Assembly: GCA_027046105.1 (NCBI GenBank)
Contig: JALTZQ010000028.1
Span: 5,617-24,281, forward strand
Length of the DNA stretch: 18,665 bases
Direction: 5' to 3'
Origin: Pyrodictiaceae archaeon
Lineage (GTDB): Archaea; Thermoproteota; Thermoprotei_A; Sulfolobales; Pyrodictiaceae
Shown here: piece by piece, positions 8,086 to 14,957 of the stretch
How positions within the stretch are numbered: the first letter of the stretch is position 1
How the letters are laid out: every line of letters begins with the position of its first letter
Position numbers and translations under genes: made by a program
Notes under the pieces: generated by a model
The model's database searches: none
The model's input: only the letters and a program-made list of their open reading frames with translations
Told to the model about the DNA's origin: nothing

Positions 8086-8760
8086 ATGGCCTCTTGTCCT
8101 GGTAGACCACGCATCTATGTCGATTACCGTGAAGAGGGGAAGGGCGTTGCTGAAGCACTTACAAGACTAGGTGCTGCCATTTTTTATCAGCAGCTGGACA
8201 TAGGTGATTATGTTATATCTGATCGTATTGTAGTTGAAAGGAAAACTATTGATGATCTTGCAAGAAGCGTTTTTGATGGAAGACTCTTTGATCAGGCAAG
8301 ACGATTAGCGGAATACTATGAAATACCTGTACTGATAGTCGAAGGCGATCTCTCAATGCTAGAAAAAATTACAGAAAAGGTCGTGGAGGTGAAAATGGCA
8401 TTAATTGCAGCGAGCATCGACTTAGGCATACGTGTTATCTATAGTGGTAGTGTCCTGGAAACAGCAAAACTACTTTATCACATGGCTTGCAGAGAACAGT
8501 ATGGATCAAGAAGGCCCGTCATCATTCACCGGAAACGCCGTTTTGAACAGCTATGGATGCAGCAACTATATGTTGTGCAATCCCTTCCTAGCATTGGGCC
8601 TCGTCTTGCCGAGAAACTATTAGAGAGGTTTGGAAGCATAGAGGCAATTTGTAGAGCTTCAATAGTGGAATTGGAGAATGTTCTGGGCGAAGCTAGGGCC
8701 CGACAAGTCTATAGAGTGATACATATGCCCTATAAGCCGAATAAGCCGAGACTAGCTTGA
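8086..8760 (+). CDS. xpf: XPF/ERCC4-type structure-specific endonuclease (short crenarchaeal form)
   Basis: A 224-residue nuclease that cuts branched DNA (3' flaps, fork structures) as a homodimer in repair. The ERCC4 catalytic site is complete: D13 (IYVDYRE), the GD pair at 40-41, ERK at 51-53 and D57 in the GDXnERKX3D signature, then SVFDGRLFDQ. A tandem helix-hairpin-helix domain covers about 160-212 (SLPSIGPRLAEKLLERFG). There is no helicase domain, which is the crenarchaeal arrangement; euryarchaeal Hef proteins carry one. Studied crenarchaeal XPFs depend on a C-terminal PCNA-binding peptide; this protein ends in MPYKPNKPRLA without an obvious one. Start is the ATG at 8086. It is a single-gene transcript between divergent and convergent neighbours. 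Confidence 0.93.
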   Translation: MASCPGRPRIYVDYREEGKGVAEALTRLGAAIFYQQLDIGDYVISDRIVVERKTIDDLARSVFDGRLFDQARRLAEYYEIPVLIVEGDLSMLEKITEKVVEVKMALIAASIDLGIRVIYSGSVLETAKLLYHMACREQYGSRRPVIIHRKRRFEQLWMQQLYVVQSLPSIGPRLAEKLLERFGSIEAICRASIVELENVLGEARARQVYRVIHMPYKPNKPRLA

Positions 8761-8794
8761 TTGAGCTAACATAATAATCATGGTACATAGCGTT

Positions 8795-9220
8795 TTAGAA
8801 TATATAGCTTGGTCTTTCCTCACCCGCATGTTCTTCCTTTTTATGATTAGCCTCAATTGTGGCTATTAGCTTCATCCCTGGCGCATACATCCTCATGTAT
8901 AATTTGGGTGGACCAATACGTTGTACAAGTTCATCGAGGGGAGCGCACCGATTATACCCTTTTATGCCGAATTCTACAAGTAGATTATCTACTACGTAGA
9001 GTGCTAGCACAAGGTCTTCAGTCTCTCTTCTAGTTCGCCACAATGATTCATCGAGCTTACGCCAACCATACTGTTCTAGATGCCTAGTTGCCTCACTTTC
9101 AATATCCTCTAGTATCTTGATAAACTCATGGGAGCACGTACTTTGCCCATAGAATACATTCATCTTTTTCTCTAGAAGTTCCTGTAACCTATCCACAAGC
9201 GGCTTAACAACTTCAAGCAC
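8795..9220 (-). CDS. Hypothetical protein (141 aa)
   Basis: Not recognised. A soluble, mixed helix/strand protein: a charged N-terminal helix (LVDRLQELLEKK), a second helix (EFIKILEDIESEATRHLEQYG), then a strand-rich centre (WRTRRETEDLVLALYVVDNLLVEFG) that resembles small alpha/beta folds, and a histidine/lysine/glutamate-rich tail. Two cysteines (STCSH, NRCAP). The start is well founded: GTG at 9220 preceded by GAGGGTGA at 9227-9234, spacing six. It converges with xpf (34-base gap) and diverges from the RNA ligase gene across 167 bases. Codon use and SD quality indicate a genuine gene; the sequence gives no function. Confidence 0.7.
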   Translation of the reverse strand: MLEVVKPLVDRLQELLEKKMNVFYGQSTCSHEFIKILEDIESEATRHLEQYGWRKLDESLWRTRRETEDLVLALYVVDNLLVEFGIKGYNRCAPLDELVQRIGPPKLYMRMYAPGMKLIATIEANHKKEEHAGEERPSYIF

Positions 9221-9321
9221 CAGGCTTCACCCTCATTCTAGGCATTTCCTATGTGTCTAGCTTAGCCCAGTTCTACAATGAGTTACGGGCCGCCCTAATT
9301 AGTGATGAGGTCTCTGAGCTT

Positions 9322-9332
9322 TCTGTGACAGA
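9322..9332. promoter_or_regulatory. 11-base palindrome upstream of the RNA ligase gene
   Basis: TCTGTGACAGA is a perfect 5+1+5 inverted repeat in the 167-base gap between two divergent genes, 56 bases ahead of the RNA ligase start. It could be an operator, but a palindrome this short also arises by chance. An unused strong SD-like AGGAGGGG follows at 9344-9351 with no ATG or GTG in range. Confidence 0.2.
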
Positions 9333-9387
9333 CAACTACTACTAGGAGGGGAACACCTGCTTTACCATACATTGGGGGTTTAGGAAA

Positions 9388-10548
9388 TTGAGGGCACGAA
9401 TTGATGAGGCGGAAGCCGAAATACTTGCGATGGCTTTAGGTACAAGTGTTGAACGCATAATTGACTTTGCAAGGCGTGGCGGTTTACGTGTGATGGGTTT
9501 TCGGGGTCTAAAATACTATGCGCTTCGTAGAGGGTTCGCAGGCTTCGAGGAAGGTACCTCTATCTTCATCCATAATGGAGGCTTTGTGGTTGTTCCTGGG
9601 TATCCAGCCATAAAGCGTATGCTCCTCTTGGATAAGGCTATACCTAGATGGTTTAAGGATAGAGTTATTGTGGAAGAGAAGATGAACGGATACAATGTGC
9701 GCGTTACAAGCGTCGGAGGTAGAATAGTTGCTATTACTAGGGGGGGCTTGGTCTGCCCCTATACAACAACCCGTCTTGAACGCATGTATGGTGCAAGACT
9801 TAGAGAACTATTTAGTGAATACGATGAGATAGTTCTAGCAGGTGAAGTTGTAGGCCTTGAAAATCCCTATACGCGATATTATTATCCCGAGGCCCCACGT
9901 TTCGACTATTTTGTTTTCGACGTGTTCGTTAAGGGTAGGATATCTAGGCTAAAGATGAGGGATGAATTAGTAGAAAAGTATGGCCTCCGTAGGGTGCCTA
10001 TCCTGGCAGAGACTAGCAAGGATGACATCGAGGGTATAAGACGCGTTGTTAGTAGGCTTGAGCAACAAGGCCGTGAAGGCATTGTGGTTAAGGACCCAGA
10101 ATATCGTGTCCCCCCACTTAAGTATACAACTAGTAGAACTAATATTAGTGATATACGTACTGGCATGAGGTTTTTCTTCGAGGAGGGAAGAAGTTTCCTC
10201 TTTTCCCGCGTATTGAGGGAGATTTTCAAACTTTTCGAGGAAGGCGTTATAGGAAACAAGGTATACACGAGAGCTGTTGATCTGGGATTGGCCATACTGG
10301 AGCCAGCGATTGAGACAGTTCACATGGTTAGCAAAGGTAAACCAGTGCTTGATGAATTTGAGCTAGTATTTACAAATCAGGAAGAGCTGCAAGAATTCAT
10401 AGACTATATGTCGCAGCTTGGAATAGATCTTATAGTTTCCTCACAGGTAGAGACTAGGGATGGTATTAGGGTTAAGATGGCAAAGCCCAAGGATACGTGG
10501 ATTGAGGTTAAGAGGATCCTCGAGACGGGGCTTAGCCCGCTCGACTGA
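9388..10548 (+). CDS. ATP-dependent RNA ligase, Pab1020 (Rnl3-like) family
   Basis: A 386-residue nucleotidyltransferase of the archaeal Pab1020 family of homodimeric RNA ligases. The adenylation motif is EEKMNG (96-101), with Lys98 as the expected AMP-accepting residue and Gly101 completing KxxG. Further motifs appear in order: AGEVVG (151-156), FDYFVFDVF (motif III, 172-180), EGIVVKDP (motif IV, 230-237), LKYTT (motif V, 244-248). An N-terminal domain of about 90 residues and a helical C-terminal domain of about 130 residues fit the family layout. TTG at 9388 is the only start in the open frame (in-frame TAG at 9343-9345); AGGA lies just ahead. The PIN-domain gene starts 10 bases after its stop, the association typical of this family. 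Its biological substrate is not settled in the family. Confidence 0.92.
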   Translation: MRARIDEAEAEILAMALGTSVERIIDFARRGGLRVMGFRGLKYYALRRGFAGFEEGTSIFIHNGGFVVVPGYPAIKRMLLLDKAIPRWFKDRVIVEEKMNGYNVRVTSVGGRIVAITRGGLVCPYTTTRLERMYGARLRELFSEYDEIVLAGEVVGLENPYTRYYYPEAPRFDYFVFDVFVKGRISRLKMRDELVEKYGLRRVPILAETSKDDIEGIRRVVSRLEQQGREGIVVKDPEYRVPPLKYTTSRTNISDIRTGMRFFFEEGRSFLFSRVLREIFKLFEEGVIGNKVYTRAVDLGLAILEPAIETVHMVSKGKPVLDEFELVFTNQEELQEFIDYMSQLGIDLIVSSQVETRDGIRVKMAKPKDTWIEVKRILETGLSPLD

Positions 10549-10558
10549 GGGATAGTTA

Positions 10559-11251
10559 ATGGAGGCCATTAGGGAGGCCACGCGTAGGAAGGTACTAGGA
10601 GTCTTTGTGTTAGACACTAGTGGTGTAACAGATCCTAGAATAAGAACTGCATTAGATGCATCAAGCCTTGATGAGGCTATTCTCAAACTTACGGACTATA
10701 TTGCTAAGGCTCGTATAGCTTTCGGCGTAGAAGTCTATGTGCCACCCACTGTTCTTGATGAAATGAAAAGATTTCTCCTCGCTAATGGTGTTCGGGAGGA
10801 AACGTTTAGGGAACTAGTCTCATGGCTTAAGGTTAAATCCCCTAATAAGCATAATCTTAGGATTCCTGCAGCCGTGATTTCAAGCTATGTTGAGGAGGTT
10901 CGTCGCCGTATCACGAAGGGGTTGAGGGTTGCGGAGGATAGTGTAAGGAAAGCATACCAGGTAAGTCCTGAAACAAGCAATACCATTGACACTATTGGAG
11001 CATTGATACGAGATCTACGTGAAAGGTATCGCGAGGCGACACGTAAAGGATTACTTGATAGTGTTGAGGACCTCGACGCCGTGCTATTGGCTGTAGAGTT
11101 GGATGCCATACTTGTGTCTAATGATGAAGGGGTACGCCGTTTTGCTGAAGCACTTGGAACAACGGTAATGGATCCCGTGTTGTTTGTTAATATGTTGAAG
11201 AATGTACGTGAGAAGCTGAGAAGCTTGTTAATAGAATCGGTCGAGACGTAA
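10559..11251 (+). CDS. RNA ligase partner protein with PIN-like nuclease domain
   Basis: A 230-residue protein of the archaeal RNA-ligase-partner family (COG1458-like), a PIN-fold protein. Candidate metal-binding acidic residues are in place: D19 (VFVLDTSGVTD), E68 (TVLDEMKRF), D171/D173 (SVEDLDAVLLA) and D189 (LVSNDEG). A long charged helical insert (about 80-165) separates the first and second halves, as expected for this family and unlike compact VapC toxins. ATG at 10559 lies 10 bases after the ligase stop, with GAGGGAT between serving as SD, so the two are translated from one message. PIN domains usually cleave RNA, hence a cut-and-seal or RNA-repair pair is a reasonable inference, but nuclease activity of this family is not shown by the sequence. 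It converges with gatA at a 20-base gap. Confidence 0.9.
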   Translation: MEAIREATRRKVLGVFVLDTSGVTDPRIRTALDASSLDEAILKLTDYIAKARIAFGVEVYVPPTVLDEMKRFLLANGVREETFRELVSWLKVKSPNKHNLRIPAAVISSYVEEVRRRITKGLRVAEDSVRKAYQVSPETSNTIDTIGALIRDLRERYREATRKGLLDSVEDLDAVLLAVELDAILVSNDEGVRRFAEALGTTVMDPVLFVNMLKNVREKLRSLLIESVET

Positions 11252-11271
11252 AGGTTGATCCGTTTAATTGA

Positions 11272-12759
11272 CTAGATAGTTTCCGCTACAAGATCTCTCA
11301 TGGCTGTCGTCTCTTGCATTATTTTTGCAACTGCTATGAGGGTTTTCTCGGAGAGTGGGGGGCCTATTAATTGAACACCAATTGGTATACCGTCTACATT
11401 GTCTATGGGCTGTACTAGTGCGGGGACACCAGCAAGATTAGCTATAACGTTTGCAAGGTCTAGTAGATAGAGCTTAACCGGGTCACTTATAGCTTCACCT
11501 AGACGGGGTGGTGGCTCTATTGCTGATGGACCTAATAGCACGTCATATTCTTTAAATACTATGCTTAAGCTATCACTTATGCGGCGACGTACACGTAGTG
11601 CACGGATATAGTATTGGTCACGGTAGCCTGCGCTTAGAATCCAGCTTCCAAGCATTATTCTCTTACGTACTTCCCTCCCAAAACCCTCTCCACGAACTCT
11701 ACTGTAGAAGCTATTCCAGCTCTCCCATGGATCTGGTTCAATACCATAACCGTAGCGAACGCCATCATAACGGGCTAGATTGCTTGAGGCTTCTGCAAGT
11801 GCTATGATATAGTATGCTGGTAAGGCGTAATCAATTAATTCACGGCCCAACCTTACCTCGCCGACAACTATGTCATGCTCACTTAGCGTCTCTGCAGCTT
11901 TCCAGACAAGCCTAGCTATGCGCTTATCCACGCTAGGATGCTCAACAAGATCCACCATTATTGCCGCGCGTATATTGGCATCAAGTCTTTTCAATGCTTC
12001 TATGTAAACGGTGGGCTCTGGTTGGGGATTTAGACTAGTGGAGTCCTTTTCATCGTAACCAGCTATGACCGATAATAGTAATGCTAAGTCATCTATGCTT
12101 CGCGCCATGGGACCTATTTGCTCGAGGCTCTCCGCGTAGGCTATGAGGCCGTACCTCGATACTAAACCATAAGTTGGCTTAAGGCCAACTAGGCCCGTCC
12201 ATGCAGCTGGTAGTCTTATGCTACCACCAGTGTCGCTACCCAAGCCAAGAGTAGCCATACCTGCTGCTAATGCCGCTGCTGTACCACTGCTACTACCACC
12301 AGGCACACGTTCTATACTCCATGGGTTACGTGTTGGACCGTAGTAGCTAGTCTCACCCGTAGAACCCATGGCAAACTCGTCCATGTTTGTCTTACCAATT
12401 ATGACCGCACCTGCCTCAATCAATTTATCAACTACAGTGGCATTATAGGGTGGAATATAGTTTGATAACATTCTTGATGCACAAGTTGTGGGCATATCAC
12501 TTGTAGAGATATTATCCTTCACAGCAACAAGAACACCCGCCAAAGGAAGTCTTTTACCACTACGTGCTTCAGTAACCCTCTTACGAACATCTTCAACTAC
12601 TTCCTCTTCACTACGAAGCGTTATGTAGGCATTCACTTTAGGTTCAATCTTCCTTATCCTTTCATATATCGATGCCACGTACTCTTCGGGCTCAACATCT
12701 CCTTTTACAAGAGAGTCTACAATAGCCCATGCAGACATTCTATACAGTTTTCGTGTCAC
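11272..12759 (-). CDS. gatA: Glutamyl/aspartyl-tRNA amidotransferase subunit A
   Basis: A 495-residue amidase-signature enzyme. GatA releases ammonia from glutamine or asparagine for GatB, which converts Glu-tRNA(Gln) or Asp-tRNA(Asn) to the amide form. The catalytic triad is intact: Lys81 (VAVKDNIST), Ser156 in RVPGGSSSGT, and the acyl-accepting Ser180 in GSDTGGSIRLPA. Length and the KTNMDEFAMGSTGETS block are characteristic of GatA rather than of general amidases. GTG at 12759 is supported by AGGAGGGG at 12767-12774, spacing seven. gatB and gatC are not in the window, as is common for archaea with scattered gat genes. It follows the NSUN-type methyltransferase by 70 bases on the same strand and probably shares its transcript. 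Confidence 0.92.
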   Translation of the reverse strand: MTRKLYRMSAWAIVDSLVKGDVEPEEYVASIYERIRKIEPKVNAYITLRSEEEVVEDVRKRVTEARSGKRLPLAGVLVAVKDNISTSDMPTTCASRMLSNYIPPYNATVVDKLIEAGAVIIGKTNMDEFAMGSTGETSYYGPTRNPWSIERVPGGSSSGTAAALAAGMATLGLGSDTGGSIRLPAAWTGLVGLKPTYGLVSRYGLIAYAESLEQIGPMARSIDDLALLLSVIAGYDEKDSTSLNPQPEPTVYIEALKRLDANIRAAIMVDLVEHPSVDKRIARLVWKAAETLSEHDIVVGEVRLGRELIDYALPAYYIIALAEASSNLARYDGVRYGYGIEPDPWESWNSFYSRVRGEGFGREVRKRIMLGSWILSAGYRDQYYIRALRVRRRISDSLSIVFKEYDVLLGPSAIEPPPRLGEAISDPVKLYLLDLANVIANLAGVPALVQPIDNVDGIPIGVQLIGPPLSEKTLIAVAKIMQETTAMRDLVAETI

Positions 12760-12829
12760 AACCCTACCCCTCCTATGCTAGCAAGGGTTTACTGGAAGAC
12801 AAATTGCTGGCTCTAATAACTCTGCAAAC

Positions 12830-14116
12830 CTAGAGCTTGACCAGTTTAGCAATGTAGAAACCTTGTGTCTTATGAATATGTGGTAGAAGTCTTTGAGCAC
12901 CAGGGGTCTGAGGTGTTCTTTCGCCTACAAATGGCTCAGCGGCCTCAAGTTCAATCCCAATGCCACTGGTAATTAGTTTCCGCACAACCCAGAAGGTTTC
13001 ACTTCTAGTCAATGTACAAACGCTATAGATTATCCGTGTTCTAGGCCCTACAACTTCGGCTACTGAATGCAGAATCTGGTACTGTAAACGACGAAAGAAC
13101 TTTACATCACCACGGGTGAGCCACATCTTAACTTCTGGTTCATATTGCAATCTACCAATATCGCTACATGGAGGATCAACAATTACTACATCTGCATTGC
13201 GCAGAGGAGGTTTTCTACCATCAGCTACTACAAGCTCGGATAAGGCTTCTAGGCGAAGTCTTTTTATGGTTAGCTTTCCCTCTCTTAACCGCTGCAACTT
13301 GACGTCACTACCAACAACATAGCTCAGTCCAAGCCATGCAAGATGACTAGCCTTCATAAAGGCACCTGCTGTTACATCAGCACCTATAGGCTTAATGCCG
13401 GCCTTATCTATGCCATGGGTTGCCACATAGCCTACTAGACTAGAGGCTTTATCTTGTATCACATAGAGGCCTCTATGGTATTCATTTGTCATTGTTGCAC
13501 GAGAGGCACCATCAACTATTCTAGCGACATCAGGGAGATCACTATCAAACTCTACTATAACACCTTGTCTTTCAAGACTTTTCTTCAACTGTTCGTGGTC
13601 AATACCAGGTTTTACTCGTATCCATCTTACGGGATCCTTGTTTAGTGCTTCCAGGAGCTTTGGTAGATTTTCTATTTTTGCCTCGGCTAGCTCCTCAAGT
13701 ATCCATCGGGGGAAACTGTAGAGTACTGATAGCTTGTCCAAGCCACCAAGGTTCCTTAGATAGTCTCGCGGATTGCTGTTTTTTAGCCTTAGTATATCCT
13801 CGATTGCTATATCTGCTTTAGGAGCGAGTCTTTCCAGGCGGCTTCTCTTGATTTTACCCTTTAGCGCTTCATACGCTAGTATCCTAGCCAACATCCATCT
13901 CTTTGAATGACTTGGTGGACCGTAACCTAGACTTGAAAGAATGTGGTCCAGGAGGAGGAAATTACGGGCAACACCAAGTGTTAAAACTCGCACAATAGGC
14001 TTCATGTAGTCAAGGCTAGGCTGTCTGGAAAAGAACTCCATAGCAATACTGCGCATCGATGCACGTCGATGAACGGTCTCGGCTAGTATGTGGGCTGCTA
14101 CTTCTTCTGGCAACAT
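12830..14116 (-). CDS. NSUN/RsmB-type RNA cytosine-C5 methyltransferase
   Basis: A 428-residue NOL1/NOP2/sun-family methyltransferase, which transfers methyl from SAM to C5 of cytosine in rRNA or tRNA. Residues 1-120 form a helical NusB-like region; the catalytic domain starts near 160. Visible family signs are QDKASSLV (221), an acidic residue after the second strand (GSDVKLQRL, D271), motif IV VDPPCSD (Cys317) and motif VI YSVCTLTRSE (Cys367), the two catalytic cysteines. The SAM loop is odd: the usual D-x-x-A-A-P-G-G-K-T-x-H-L-A reads DVTAGAFMKASHLA (247-260), keeping D, K and HLA but losing APGG. ATG at 14116; GGAGG lies 14-18 bases upstream, rather far. The 179 bases to the divergent membrane microprotein contain no gene that I can support. 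Target base unknown. Confidence 0.88.
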   Translation of the reverse strand: MLPEEVAAHILAETVHRRASMRSIAMEFFSRQPSLDYMKPIVRVLTLGVARNFLLLDHILSSLGYGPPSHSKRWMLARILAYEALKGKIKRSRLERLAPKADIAIEDILRLKNSNPRDYLRNLGGLDKLSVLYSFPRWILEELAEAKIENLPKLLEALNKDPVRWIRVKPGIDHEQLKKSLERQGVIVEFDSDLPDVARIVDGASRATMTNEYHRGLYVIQDKASSLVGYVATHGIDKAGIKPIGADVTAGAFMKASHLAWLGLSYVVGSDVKLQRLREGKLTIKRLRLEALSELVVADGRKPPLRNADVVIVDPPCSDIGRLQYEPEVKMWLTRGDVKFFRRLQYQILHSVAEVVGPRTRIIYSVCTLTRSETFWVVRKLITSGIGIELEAAEPFVGERTPQTPGAQRLLPHIHKTQGFYIAKLVKL

Positions 14117-14285
14117 AGTCTTTTCAGCTCCTCCATTGAGTTTTCGTTAATCCTCGGCCGCGCGGGTTTCTCTCATAGCAGCTGCAAGCTCGGACGGTGG
14201 CGTTTATCCTCATCGGCTATAGAGGCTACGTGCAGTGAGATCTAAAGACTTAACACCTATTATTGCTTTAGTTTCACGATTGCAC

Positions 14286-14292
14286 GAGGTGA
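14286..14292 (+). promoter_or_regulatory. Near-perfect Shine-Dalgarno site of the membrane microprotein gene
   Basis: GAGGTGA matches the complement of the archaeal 16S tail and ends three bases before the ATG at 14296 (a second in-frame ATG is at 14302). It is the main reason to accept the 65-codon frame as a gene. Confidence 0.7.
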
Positions 14293-14295
14293 CTG

Positions 14296-14493
14296 ATGCC
14301 CATGTCAGCTAAGTCCTTGAGGTTAGGACGTGTACTAGCTCTTGTCTTCGGGATTGCAGCTTTAGCTTTCATGTCTTTAACCGTTTGGTTTCTATTCATC
14401 GGTAAAACCGAGGCTAGTCTGGCCTCATTTGTAATAGGTGTATTATTGTTAAGTACCTCTGTCTCATTGGTTGTGAAGACAGAGGCCTATTGA
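14296..14493 (+). CDS. Two-helix membrane microprotein (65 aa)
   Basis: Unrecognised small membrane protein. After a basic N-terminus (SAKSLRLGR) come two hydrophobic segments, roughly residues 13-35 (VLALVFGIAALAFMSLTVWF) and 42-59 (LASFVIGVLLLSTSVSLVV), joined by a short loop IGKTEAS. By the positive-inside rule the N-terminus would be cytoplasmic and the protein a helical hairpin with both ends inside. The perfect GAGGTGA SD four bases ahead supports expression. It diverges from the NSUN-type gene. A new TATA-like box lies about 20 bases after its stop, so the next small gene may be transcribed separately. Confidence 0.7.
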   Translation: MPMSAKSLRLGRVLALVFGIAALAFMSLTVWFLFIGKTEASLASFVIGVLLLSTSVSLVVKTEAY

Positions 14494-14512
14494 ACTATAG
14501 CTTTGCCTACCA

Positions 14513-14526
14513 CAAAAACATATATT
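14513..14526 (+). promoter_or_regulatory. Candidate TATA box with upstream BRE-like purines
   Basis: CAAAAACATATATT in the gap after the membrane microprotein gene resembles an archaeal BRE/TATA element. A start site about 25 bases downstream would fall near 14547, leaving a short leader that contains GGGAG ahead of the TTG at 14561. Confidence 0.4.
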
Positions 14527-14532
14527 CCCACA

Positions 14533-14551
14533 GCACTCCCACCACGAGTGC
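14533..14551. promoter_or_regulatory. Inverted repeat GCACTC-N7-GAGTGC at a promoter, possible operator
   Basis: A perfect 6+7+6 inverted repeat lies between the TATA-like box and the predicted start of transcription of the 44-codon gene, where archaeal repressors often bind. The internal CTCCC (14536-14540) could instead pair with GGGAG (14552-14556), the putative SD. DNA-level operator and RNA-level control are both inference. Confidence 0.35.
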
Positions 14552-14560
14552 GGGAGACCA

Positions 14561-14695
14561 TTGGGTGAGCAAAAGCTAGACGAATGGCTCACAGAATTAT
14601 TGAGTATTAGAGCAAACGAGATAACTAGGAGGATTGAAGATCAAATTGAGAGAGGAAAGGCCCCGCTGAGGCACGATGGGCGGTCAGAGCAATAG
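14561..14695 (+). CDS. Candidate short gene, charged helical protein (44 aa)
   Basis: A 44-codon frame starting with TTG and ending in TAG encodes a highly charged peptide that looks like one or two amphipathic helices (GEQKLDEWLTELLSIRANE, then ITRRIEDQIERGKAPLR). I do not recognise it. In favour: protein-like composition and codon use similar to neighbours, a TATA-like box about 40 bases upstream, and GGGAG four bases before the start. Against: short length, non-ATG start, and the 3' end coincides with one arm of a long inverted repeat (14657-14728). The same frame reopens after two stops and encodes another short stretch to 14812, so a decayed longer gene is a second possibility. Confidence 0.5.
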   Translation: MGEQKLDEWLTELLSIRANEITRRIEDQIERGKAPLRHDGRSEQ

Positions 14696-14728
14696 CAATG
14701 AAGACCCATTGTAGCACTGAGGGGCCTT
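14657..14728 (+). other. Long imperfect inverted repeat, candidate structured RNA
   Basis: The outer arms AAGGCCCC (14657-14664) and GGGGCCTT (14721-14728) pair perfectly over 8 bases. Inside, after a small near-symmetric loop (GCTGAG against ACTGA), GCACGATGGG (14671-14680) pairs with CCCATTGTAGC (14705-14715) over 10 positions with one G-U pair and one bulged A. The apical loop is 24 bases. The arms are GC-rich in moderate-GC DNA, which in hyperthermophiles often marks stable RNA. The 5' arm overlaps the end of the 44-codon frame, so this could be a 3' end structure of that message or a separate RNA. No known RNA family recognised. Confidence 0.45.
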
Positions 14729-14838
14729 CATGTGCCTATGAGGAGTAGCGGGTATATCGGAATCGTCCCTGGAGCAATGGTCATGACGTACCACGCCGGC
14801 CACCGAGGCTAGGAGAAACACGCATGCTGTAGAGTAGA

Positions 14839-14850
14839 ATAAAATATAAT
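14839..14850 (+). promoter_or_regulatory. Candidate TATA box upstream of tldE
   Basis: The run ATAAAATATAAT, preceded by purines (GTAGA), is the best TATA-like sequence in the window. Transcription would begin near 14871, giving tldE an unusually long leader of about 150 bases that contains the nested inverted repeat. The element is AT-symmetric enough that the opposite direction cannot be excluded. Confidence 0.45.
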
Positions 14851-14882
14851 TCGTGCTAAGACGTTTGGAAGAACGTTTTCAC

Positions 14883-14957
14883 ACAGCTAAGATGACGCCA
14901 ATGATCGTCTGGTACATAGTTCGCGGCTGCCTTAGTAGACGACCATTTATTAGCTGT
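14883..14957 (+). other. Nested inverted repeat in the tldE leader, candidate structured RNA
   Basis: ACAGCTAA (14883-14890) pairs perfectly with TTAGCTGT (14950-14957). Inside, 14900-14910 pairs with 14937-14947 at 10 of 11 positions (TCGTCT with AGACGA as its core, one A-C mismatch), extended by a G-U and two A-T pairs around one mismatch. The 5' side has a nine-base internal loop, the 3' side two bases. It lies between a good TATA box and tldE, so it may be a leader structure or an independent small RNA. ATA directly follows the lower stem, as in archaeal H/ACA guides, but I see no kink-turn in the apical part. Confidence 0.45.

Noticed and set aside
14152..14216. C/D-box-like pattern on the minus strand (CGATGA ... 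CCGA ... CTATGAG ... CCGA)
   Set aside because: Both D-like boxes are CCGA instead of CUGA and the first guide spacer is about 16 bases, so the kink-turn would not form as in known archaeal C/D RNAs.
14652..14840. Possible RNase P or SRP RNA, prompted by GAGGAAAG and GC-rich stems
   Set aside because: Only the GAGGAAAG fragment of conserved region I is present; I could not find the other conserved regions, and the stretch is too short for SRP RNA.
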